A DNA stretch of 12,849 bases, taken from contig CAAFZG010000075.1 in assembly GCA_900767505.1 (NCBI GenBank), forward strand, positions 1 to 12,849, given 5' to 3'. The stretch's first letter is position 1. Each line of letters opens with the position of its first letter. Position numbers and translations under genes: made by a program. Source of the stretch: Methanomassiliicoccales archaeon (GTDB lineage: Archaea > Thermoplasmatota > Thermoplasmata > Methanomassiliicoccales > Methanomethylophilaceae). The notes under the pieces are model-generated. The model saw only the letters and a list, made by a program, of their open reading frames with translations. It made no database searches and was not told where the DNA came from. This document shows positions 6,066 through 12,042 of this stretch, piece by piece.

Positions 6066-6109
6066 TCAAGATTGCAGATCCCCAAGAATACAGCAGGATC
6101 TCGAGTTTT

Positions 6110-6146
6110 GAAAAACAGAAAGAGTTGTCCGGCGGTCTTCCGCCGG
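6110..6146 (-). terminator. hairpin and T-rich terminator of argF
   Basis: CCGGCGG-AAGA-CCGCCGG on the minus strand (6129-6146) is a perfect 7-bp stem with a 4-base loop, beginning 9 bases after the argF stop. It is followed by ACAACTCTTTCTGTTTTTC. With the terminator at 6038-6065 it separates the two convergent genes. Confidence 0.65.
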
Positions 6147-6155
6147 TAAGAATAT

Positions 6156-7076
6156 TCAATCCTTCATCAGGGTGTACAGAACTGCCTTCTGAGCATGAAG
6201 ACGATTCTCGGCCTGATCGAAGACGACGCTCTGAGGTCCGTCCATGACCTCTGCGGTGATCTCCTGTCCGCGGTGGGCGGGGAGGCAGTGCATCACGATG
6301 CACGAAGGTTTGGCCAGTTTGAGGAGGTCATCGTTGATCTGATACATCTGGAAGATCCTGATGGCATCGGCCTCGGGAGTGGAGTCTCCCATGGAGATCC
6401 AAGTATCTGTGTACAGAACATCCGCATCGACACAGGCCTCTTTGGGATCGTGCGAAGCGATGATCTTGGAACCGTTCTCCTCTGCGATCTTGGTTGCGCG
6501 CCACATGATCTCCGCGTTCGGCATGCGGACAGCAGGGCAGCATGCAACCATATCGATACCCATTATAGCACATGCATAGAGAAGTGAGTTGCATACGTTG
6601 TTACCGTCTCCGAGATACACGAGCTTCTTGCCGCGGAACCCTCCAAGCTTCTCCTTGATCGTGACCATGTCGGCGAGTGCCTGACAAGGGTGCTCCAGAT
6701 TGTCCAGTCCGCTGATGACGGGGACAGTAGCATACTCTCCGAACTGGTCCATCATCTTGTAGTCGTATGCGCGATACATGATTCCGTGAACGAAACGGCT
6801 CATGACACGTGCGGTATCCTCGATCGTCTCACTGTGGACCCCCATCTGCATCTTGGATTCATCGATGTAGAGTGCGTGTCCTCCAAGCTCGGTGATGGCG
6901 ACGTCGAATGAGATCCTGGTGCGGGTACTGGGCTTCTCGAAGATCATCGCCAGCGTCTTTCCGGCGAGTGGATCTCCGTGATGTCCGCGTTCGGCCTTGA
7001 GTTTGATGGCCAGATCGACCATCTCGGGCCACTTGTCCTGCATATCGGAAACTGAGATTAGATCCCTTTTTGCCAT
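6156..7076 (-). CDS. argF: ornithine carbamoyltransferase
   Basis: A 306-residue cytoplasmic enzyme joining carbamoyl phosphate and ornithine to citrulline in arginine synthesis. All hallmark motifs are present: FEKPSTRTRISF (46-57) with the STRTR carbamoyl-phosphate site, HPCQALAD (129-136), the ornithine-side DTWISMG (224-230) and HCLPAHRG (263-270). The SMG and HCLP motifs separate it from aspartate carbamoyltransferase. Length is typical and it appears complete. No other arginine genes lie nearby, so it is a lone biosynthetic gene. A TATA-like TATTAAA (7099-7105) about 29 bases before the ATG and the absence of a Shine-Dalgarno suggest a leaderless transcript. A hairpin terminator follows the stop. 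Confidence 0.96.
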   Translation of the reverse strand: MAKRDLISVSDMQDKWPEMVDLAIKLKAERGHHGDPLAGKTLAMIFEKPSTRTRISFDVAITELGGHALYIDESKMQMGVHSETIEDTARVMSRFVHGIMYRAYDYKMMDQFGEYATVPVISGLDNLEHPCQALADMVTIKEKLGGFRGKKLVYLGDGNNVCNSLLYACAIMGIDMVACCPAVRMPNAEIMWRATKIAEENGSKIIASHDPKEACVDADVLYTDTWISMGDSTPEADAIRIFQMYQINDDLLKLAKPSCIVMHCLPAHRGQEITAEVMDGPQSVVFDQAENRLHAQKAVLYTLMKD

Positions 7077-7098
7077 GTAACACTAATCAATGGACCCC

Positions 7099-7105
7099 TT
7101 TAATA
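7099..7105 (-). promoter_or_regulatory. TATA-like box for argF
   Basis: The minus strand reads TATTAAA, 29 bases before the argF ATG at 7076, in the 84-base gap after the Drg gene. No Shine-Dalgarno precedes the ATG. A weak but correctly placed element. Confidence 0.4.
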
Positions 7106-7160
7106 CGATATTGTGAAGCAATAGACAGATACTTTCGACACTGTCCGATAGCCGACATTA

Positions 7161-8261
7161 TCATCTTTTTACAATGATACAGATCACATCTTCGTCGTTT
7201 ACGACGTGATCCATTCCTACAGTCTGTCCCGGGAACTTGGCGCTGGTTCCCCAGATCATCGCATAGCGGAAATTGTTCCTGAAATCCCTGTGGATGAGCT
7301 CGCACACATCACCGACGGTGTTGCCGCGCTTGACGATCAGCGGGACATCCATGTCCGCCTCCTGACCCTGCGGCTTGAGGTAGACCCTGATCATATCGAT
7401 GGTGTCGTAGATGGCCTGCTTCAACTCGTTCATCCCATAGCCTGTGGCCGCGGAGATCGGAACGGTGTGATACTGCTTGTGCATCTCCTGGACGGCCTCG
7501 AGCTGTCCGGGCTTGGCAAGATCCACCTTGTTGATCGCCATGACGGCCCTGATGTACACCCTGTTGCCCGCCAGTACGTCGAGCATCTGCTCGACGTTGA
7601 TGTCCTCACGGACGACCACGGTCGCATTGACGTGACCGTAGGCGGCAGTCATGTCCTTTATGGTGTCCACATCAATCTTCGTCAGCTTCAGAGTGGGCTT
7701 GACGAGGATTCCGCCATGGTCCGAATGGGTGATGACGACGTCGGGACGCTTCTGATTGAGCCTGATCCCTGCGTTGTACAGTTCCTTGAAAAGGACGTTC
7801 ATGTTGGGATTGAAGATGTCGACCACGAGAAGGATGACATCCGATGCCCTGGCGGCAGCGATGACCTCACGTCCGCGACCCTTTCCCCTGGATGCATCCT
7901 TGATGAGACCGGGCATATCCAGGATCTGGATCTTAGCATGGTTGTACTCCATCACTCCGGGGACGACGTCCAATGTGGTGAAATGATACGCACCGACCTC
8001 GGACTTGGCTCCGGTCAGCTGATTGAGAAGCGTGGATTTACCCACGGAAGGGAAACCTACGAGGGCCACGGTCGCATTCCCTGCCTTCTTGACATAGAAT
8101 CCTTTTGTAGGTCCTTTGGAAGCGCGTCTCTTCTCCTCTTCCAAGGACAGCTTAGCGATCTTGGCCTTCAGCTTACCTATGTGACCTTCGGTGGCCTTGT
8201 TGTACTTGGTCTTGGAGATCTGCTCCTCCAATTCCTTGATCTGCTCATCGATGGTCGCCAT
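7161..8261 (-). CDS. drg: Drg/Rbg family Obg-type GTPase with TGS domain
   Basis: A 366-residue developmentally regulated GTP-binding (Drg) protein, a ribosome-associated translation GTPase conserved in archaea and eukaryotes. The N-terminal helical region (1-50) is rich in K and E. The G domain shows G1 GFPSVGKST (69-77), the switch HFTTLDVVPG (93-102), G3 DMPG (115-118), G4 NKVD (244-247) and G5 SAATG (270-274). The insertion between G3 and G4 is the S5D2L-like part seen in this family. The C-terminal TGS domain (about 291-366) ends in EDVICIIVKR. The start has a clear GGAGG (8269-8273) 7 bases upstream, and a TATA-like CTTAATACT gives a predicted leader of about 14 bases. It follows the zinc-ribbon gene by 46 bases, so read-through from that gene is also possible. 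Confidence 0.96.
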   Translation of the reverse strand: MATIDEQIKELEEQISKTKYNKATEGHIGKLKAKIAKLSLEEEKRRASKGPTKGFYVKKAGNATVALVGFPSVGKSTLLNQLTGAKSEVGAYHFTTLDVVPGVMEYNHAKIQILDMPGLIKDASRGKGRGREVIAAARASDVILLVVDIFNPNMNVLFKELYNAGIRLNQKRPDVVITHSDHGGILVKPTLKLTKIDVDTIKDMTAAYGHVNATVVVREDINVEQMLDVLAGNRVYIRAVMAINKVDLAKPGQLEAVQEMHKQYHTVPISAATGYGMNELKQAIYDTIDMIRVYLKPQGQEADMDVPLIVKRGNTVGDVCELIHRDFRNNFRYAMIWGTSAKFPGQTVGMDHVVNDEDVICIIVKR

Positions 8262-8295
8262 AAATCTGCCTCCAATTCCTCAGTCAAGTCCAGCC

Positions 8296-8304
8296 AGTAT
8301 TAAG
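8296..8304 (-). promoter_or_regulatory. TATA-like box for the Drg gene
   Basis: CTTAATACT on the minus strand starts about 42 bases before the ATG at 8261. It would give a leader of about 14 bases that just contains the GGAGG Shine-Dalgarno. It sits in the 46-base gap after the upstream gene's TAA stop. Confidence 0.4.
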
Positions 8305-8307
8305 GAC

Positions 8308-9231
8308 TTACGAGGAAACCACGTTCATATACGCACTTATGTAGGAATCCAACTTGGTCTTGAGGCCGTCGAGGTCCGCTTTGCCTTCGAGGTAGGACAT
8401 CGTGTAATCCATGATGTCCGTGCCGAAATCGATGTTGTCGCAATGCTCCCATCCGATCACCAGTTTGTCCATCTCCTCTGATTCCGGGATCGCATCGAAG
8501 AGCGTGTCGCCGATCAGCCTGACATAATCCTGGATGGAGTACACCCTGTCCGAGAATGCTTCCATCTCGTCAAAGTCTGTGATAAGGGAGTCGGCCATCT
8601 CTATGCATGCATTGCTGAAATGCATGTAATCCAGACAAAGGTCCAACGCGGCCCTCAGATCGGTCACTCCGCGCATGAATTCGGAAAGGAGCACGGCAGT
8701 GGATTCTATCATATTCATAAGGATCGGAGCACCGTCGAGTTCCGGAGGAATGGAAAGGTATGCCTTGATCATGTCGCTCATCAGAAAACATGCATGCTCC
8801 CCCGGCGTGCATCTGCAGATAGCGCTGGTGAGATCGTACAATCCTCCGGAATAGGTCGAATTCGCGGATTCGAGCTGCTCGATGAGCCATTCCACGACCA
8901 CCATCTTCATGCAACCTTCGATCTGCGGAACATCATCGGGATTGGCATCCTCTACAGCAGAAAATGCCTTCACGGCTTCGCTTATACCTGCATCGTTCAG
9001 GACCGTACGGACATCCACCATATCAGGATACCATTCCGCATGCTTGAAACGGGCCATATCATATGGGTTCCCCACAGTGTCGATGAATTCAATCAGATCG
9101 ATCACGGGTGCCCTGAGGATCTCATCCGGAGTGAAACGATATCCGCAGTGATAGCAGTATGAACCTTCATCATCGCCGTCGATCAATGCCTTTTTCTTGC
9201 ATTTCGGACACTCTGGTGTTAAAATGGCCAT
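8308..9231 (-). CDS. unrecognised protein: N-terminal zinc ribbon plus long helical region
   Basis: I do not recognise this 307-residue protein. It opens with a zinc ribbon: C8/C11 (ECPKC) and C26/C29 (SYCYHCG), with the second knuckle followed by GYRF. The remaining 270 residues are acidic and look largely alpha-helical, with no membrane segment, catalytic motif or signal peptide I can name. Several more cysteines are scattered in the middle (for example near CRCTPGEHAC, about 139-148). It ends in MNVVSS before TAA. A TATA box TTATATAC lies 28 bases before the ATG and no Shine-Dalgarno is seen, so the transcript is probably leaderless. It is upstream of and in line with the Drg gene. Codon use looks like that of the neighbours, so there is no sign of recent transfer. 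It is most likely a lineage-specific protein. Confidence 0.8.
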   Translation of the reverse strand: MAILTPECPKCKKKALIDGDDEGSYCYHCGYRFTPDEILRAPVIDLIEFIDTVGNPYDMARFKHAEWYPDMVDVRTVLNDAGISEAVKAFSAVEDANPDDVPQIEGCMKMVVVEWLIEQLESANSTYSGGLYDLTSAICRCTPGEHACFLMSDMIKAYLSIPPELDGAPILMNMIESTAVLLSEFMRGVTDLRAALDLCLDYMHFSNACIEMADSLITDFDEMEAFSDRVYSIQDYVRLIGDTLFDAIPESEEMDKLVIGWEHCDNIDFGTDIMDYTMSYLEGKADLDGLKTKLDSYISAYMNVVSS

Positions 9232-9250
9232 GGTCGTTCATAGGCTAAGC

Positions 9251-9260
9251 TGTATATAAC
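9251..9260 (-). promoter_or_regulatory. TATA box for the zinc-ribbon/helical gene
   Basis: The minus strand reads GTTATATACA, a strong TATA element starting 28 bases before the ATG at 9231. This predicts a leaderless mRNA. It is one half of the divergent promoter region 9232-9383, in which I see no small gene. Confidence 0.6.
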
Positions 9261-9352
9261 CTACGGCGAAGGATCCCACAACGGCATGATGGTTGGATCC
9301 TCCGGACAGAACTTCCCTTCTCCGTAGATTATGTGTTGCACTTTCACTCACG

Positions 9353-9359
9353 TTTATCT
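9353..9359 (+). promoter_or_regulatory. TATA box for the membrane zinc-ribbon gene
   Basis: TTTATCT starts 31 bases before the ATG at 9384. The bases before the ATG (TCTGATTCATA) contain no Shine-Dalgarno, so a leaderless or nearly leaderless transcript is predicted. Confidence 0.45.
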
Positions 9360-9383
9360 ACTAGTCCAAGTCTCTGATTCATA

Positions 9384-10598
9384 ATGACAGAAACCGCTAA
9401 AGGCTCTGGAACCGGCATCATTGCCGATTTCATGGCCTTGACGACCAAACAGTGGATAGGGATCATCGCGGCCATGGCCGTGGCCCTCATCCTCGAGATC
9501 TTCATGGGATCTACCTGTATGGGATTCTTCGTCGTTGCCGTTCTTCTGTACATGATCCCCCACATGTTAGGGGTATCATCTGTCAAGGTCAAGACGGTCG
9601 TAGGAGCCGTCTTCGCTGTGGCAGCGATCGCCCTCGGTACATTCGCATTCAGCGGCACGATAGAGTATCTTGAAGATGCGAAGAACACATCCGATGACAG
9701 CAAAATCCAGGATATCATCTACGACGAGGAGAACAACTACCTTTCGTTCACCCTGATCGATGAGGAGCTTCTCCCCGGAACCAAGGATTCTCCCCGCAAA
9801 TGGCATGCCAGGGCGCAATCCATCCCGGTTGACGGAATTGCATTCGGCAAAGCGAACAGGGCTGGCGGAAAAGCCGTGATGTATTTGGAGACGAGTGATC
9901 CGAAATACAAAGCTGATGATGAGGCCACGAAAGACCTGATCGTCACCGTAACATATGTCGGACATGACGCGGCCACAGGCAAGTACACATGGAAGTGCGA
10001 GGTCAAGGACTTCAAACTCGATGATGGAAAACTGTACCTCGTCGGAGTCGGAGTCGGTGAGGGCGACAAGATCACCAAGTCCGTCGGATTCGCCGTCGAC
10101 AAGGGCTGCGACAAGACCATGATCTACTTCAAGGGAACCGCCTACACCGTGGCATTCGCCCTTGTGATCTACTTCATGATCCTCATATTCTCCACGATAA
10201 TGAGGCGCAGCGCAGAGAAGAGCCGTAAGAAGATGGAGGCGGAGGGAAGGCTCTACCCCCAGGGATATGGAAGATGCAAGAAATGCGGTGCGATGGTCCT
10301 CCCCGGAGAGATCAACTGCAGGAAGTGCGGAACATACATCGATGTTCCCGAAGAACTCAGAGCCAAGAAGAAGGACTTCTTCCAGTGCACAGAGTGCGGC
10401 GCGGAAGTGCCTTCCGATGCGGATGTATGCCCCAAGTGCGGTGCCAAGTTCGAGGGCTCCGAGACGGAGATCGTCCACGAGGACGGAAGCGTCGAGGTCA
10501 CCGAGGACGATTCCAATATCTGCCCCGGCTGCAACAACCCTGTCCCGCCCGGTGCCGAGTGGTGCCCCAAGTGCGGACACATGATGAAAAAGGAATGA
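9384..10598 (+). CDS. membrane protein with three C-terminal zinc ribbons
   Basis: A 404-residue protein of unknown function. Hydrophobic segments at about 23-41, 45-63 and 71-91 form an N-terminal membrane bundle. A hydrophilic region (about 92-250) containing many D, K and G residues follows, then a fourth membrane segment (about 252-272), then the basic stretch RRSAEKSRKKM that marks the cytoplasmic side. The tail carries three zinc ribbons: C298/C301 with C312/C315, C335/C338 with C349/C352, and C380/C383 with C394/C397. With the tail inside, the middle domain should lie outside if four segments span. Similar membrane-plus-zinc-ribbon proteins are common in Thermoplasmata-related archaea, but I know no assigned role. 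The gene is monocistronic, with its own TATA box and a run of hairpins after the stop. Confidence 0.85.
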   Translation: MTETAKGSGTGIIADFMALTTKQWIGIIAAMAVALILEIFMGSTCMGFFVVAVLLYMIPHMLGVSSVKVKTVVGAVFAVAAIALGTFAFSGTIEYLEDAKNTSDDSKIQDIIYDEENNYLSFTLIDEELLPGTKDSPRKWHARAQSIPVDGIAFGKANRAGGKAVMYLETSDPKYKADDEATKDLIVTVTYVGHDAATGKYTWKCEVKDFKLDDGKLYLVGVGVGEGDKITKSVGFAVDKGCDKTMIYFKGTAYTVAFALVIYFMILIFSTIMRRSAEKSRKKMEAEGRLYPQGYGRCKKCGAMVLPGEINCRKCGTYIDVPEELRAKKKDFFQCTECGAEVPSDADVCPKCGAKFEGSETEIVHEDGSVEVTEDDSNICPGCNNPVPPGAEWCPKCGHMMKKE

Positions 10599-10601
10599 AA
10601 C

Positions 10602-10668
10602 GGTCCCGAAAGGGACCTTTACCTCCCCGATCTTTTTTCGGGGAGGATCCTGCCCCCTTCCAGGGGCA
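10602..10668. terminator. three tandem hairpins between convergent genes
   Basis: Three perfect stems follow each other: GGTCCC-GAAA-GGGACC (10602-10617, a GNRA-type loop), CCTCCCCGA with TCGGGGAGG around a T-rich loop (10622-10646), and TGCCCC with GGGGCA (10651-10668). The first begins 3 bases after the TGA of the membrane protein gene, and the last ends 26 bases from the stop of the CBS protein gene. They probably act as 3'-end structures for both transcripts. No long T-tract follows any stem, apart from the T6 run inside the second loop, so whether they terminate or stabilise the mRNAs is open. Confidence 0.6.
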
Positions 10669-10694
10669 TAAGAACTTTCAGAATCCGAAGATGC

Positions 10695-11870
10695 TCACTT
10701 CTTCCTCTTGCGGAATGTCACCTTCGAATCCTTCATGTTGATGACCGCATCCTCCAGCTTGGAGATCACGTCTCCACTGGTCTGGATGAGATCCCATCCG
10801 ACCTCCTTCATCATTATCGCCTCTCCGGCGATGAAGAGCCTGGCTGTGATGCTGTACTTGAAGTTGCCACCAGTATCGTTGTACCTGGAGACATGCATCG
10901 TCAGCGACTCGGGCTTGTAGATCTTGGAGATCTTGGACACCATCGATTCGATGTCCGCGTATATGGCGGCAGTCGCATCCTTCTCGTCATCCTCCAGTCC
11001 GCTTATCTGGACCAGGAGCATATCCCTCTCCCTGCATGCGGACAGAAGCTCGATGATATCGTACTCTGTCAGCACTCCGACGAGTTCCTTGCCCTCGACG
11101 ACGGGAAGGGTCGAGATCTTGTGATCGACCATCAGATCGATGGCGGCAGAGATGTCGCTGTCCCACGATATGGACTGAACGCACGTCAATGCAACCGATT
11201 CGACAGTGATCTGGGACCTGGAGCTCTTCTCCAGATCTCCGATGATCTTGTTATCCTTCTTCCAGTTGCAATCTATGACCTCCCTCATACCAACGATACC
11301 GACGATGTTGTTCGCATCGTTGATCACAGGGATGGTCCTGTAATCACCGCGTATCATGGTGTCCATCGCATCATCCATCAGGTCATTGGCCTTGACGGAT
11401 TCGACCGGGTTGGTCATGATCTCCCACACCTTGATCTCCTTGAGAGCCTTGATGTTCCTGACGATCTCTATCAGCTTGGTCCTTCTGACTATGCCGATGA
11501 TCTTCTTCCCGTTCAGGACAGGGAGCTGACGGCAGTTGTTGGAGACCATAAGCTCTGCGATCTTGGTGATCTGCATGTCCATGGTGACCGACGGCAGCTG
11601 TCTAATGTAGTTCTTGACCTTGGCGTCCAGAGTGACGCTCTTCTTCTTGAGGATGGAAGAATAGCTTATCATGCCCTTGAACTCCCCGCTGTCGACAACG
11701 GGAATATCCTGATATTTGGTCTCCCTCATAACGGACAGCGCATCGGATATGCGGCTTTCCGTAGAAACAGTCGGGAAATCGGCGGACATAATCTCGTCGA
11801 CGGATATACCGTCGATCTGCGATCTGAGCATTGTAATCTTCTTCAGATCCTCTAGGTCCTTTACAGCCAT
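10695..11870 (-). CDS. four-CBS-domain protein with C-terminal HPF/RaiA-like domain
   Basis: A 391-residue cytoplasmic protein. Four CBS repeats are visible at about 25-77 (DEIMSADFPTVS, then DIPVVD), 82-140 (RQLPVLNGKKIIGIV), 147-200 (WEIMTNPVESVKA, then RTIPVIND) and 222-278 (STLPVVEGKELVGVLTEYD). CBS pairs usually bind adenine nucleotides such as AMP, ATP or SAM. The last 105 residues (LTMHVSRY, KYSITARLFI, KEVGWDLIQT, ISKLEDAVINM) show the beta-alpha-beta-beta-beta-alpha pattern and motifs of ribosome hibernation factors (S30AE). That is my inference by pattern and less certain than the CBS calls. I chose the ATG at 11870 because AGAGGTGA (11879-11886) lies 8 bases upstream. A GTG at 11882 is in frame but lies inside that Shine-Dalgarno. 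The predicted job is energy-state sensing linked to ribosome activity. Confidence 0.88.
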   Translation of the reverse strand: MAVKDLEDLKKITMLRSQIDGISVDEIMSADFPTVSTESRISDALSVMRETKYQDIPVVDSGEFKGMISYSSILKKKSVTLDAKVKNYIRQLPSVTMDMQITKIAELMVSNNCRQLPVLNGKKIIGIVRRTKLIEIVRNIKALKEIKVWEIMTNPVESVKANDLMDDAMDTMIRGDYRTIPVINDANNIVGIVGMREVIDCNWKKDNKIIGDLEKSSRSQITVESVALTCVQSISWDSDISAAIDLMVDHKISTLPVVEGKELVGVLTEYDIIELLSACRERDMLLVQISGLEDDEKDATAAIYADIESMVSKISKIYKPESLTMHVSRYNDTGGNFKYSITARLFIAGEAIMMKEVGWDLIQTSGDVISKLEDAVINMKDSKVTFRKRKK

Positions 11871-11909
11871 TAGATATTTCACCTCTGGATATAGAATCTG
11901 AGAGCGACG

Positions 11910-11915
11910 TTATAA
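11910..11915 (-). promoter_or_regulatory. TATA box for the CBS-domain gene
   Basis: The minus strand reads CTTATAACG, with the TATA element starting 45 bases before the ATG at 11870. It predicts a leader of about 16 bases that contains the AGAGGTGA Shine-Dalgarno. Confidence 0.5.
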
Positions 11916-11995
11916 GCCTTCGTCAATTGGCGGTCATAGATTACGACTTCCGACAATATATCTTCGAAAATCGAATCCAAAAGGGTGAGAACACC

Positions 11996-12025
11996 GGGAA
12001 TCGCAGTGTGCATTCTGCGATTCCC
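11996..12025 (-). terminator. 11-bp perfect hairpin after the glycyl-tRNA synthetase gene
   Basis: The arms GGGAATCGCAG (11996-12006) and CTGCGATTCCC (12015-12025) pair perfectly around an 8-base loop. It lies 17 bases after the GlyRS stop. On the minus strand the hairpin is followed by GGTGTTCTCACCCTTTTGG, only modestly T-rich. It is probably the 3' structure or terminator of glyS; a small open frame starting inside the loop is discussed in the findings. Confidence 0.55.
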
Positions 12026-12042
12026 AGCAAGTATTAAATAGT

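Noticed and set aside
7206..8303. 365-residue open frame on the plus strand opposite the Drg GTPase gene
   Set aside because: It mirrors a highly conserved GTPase codon for codon. Long antisense frames are expected at this codon bias, and no motif or promoter supports it.
9270..9295. Two GGATCC sites flanking a partial inverted repeat in the divergent promoter region
   Set aside because: Beyond the 6-base palindromes the arms do not pair well; likely chance.
9576..10580. 334-residue minus-strand frame opposite the membrane zinc-ribbon gene
   Set aside because: Antisense shadow; the plus-strand frame has three ordered zinc ribbons, membrane segments and a correctly placed TATA box.
10893..11855. 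320-residue plus-strand frame opposite the CBS-domain gene
   Set aside because: Antisense shadow of four recognisable CBS repeats; no motif of its own.
11880..11882. GTG start codon for the CBS-domain gene
   Set aside because: It lies within the AGAGGTGA Shine-Dalgarno that is ideally spaced for the ATG at 11870.
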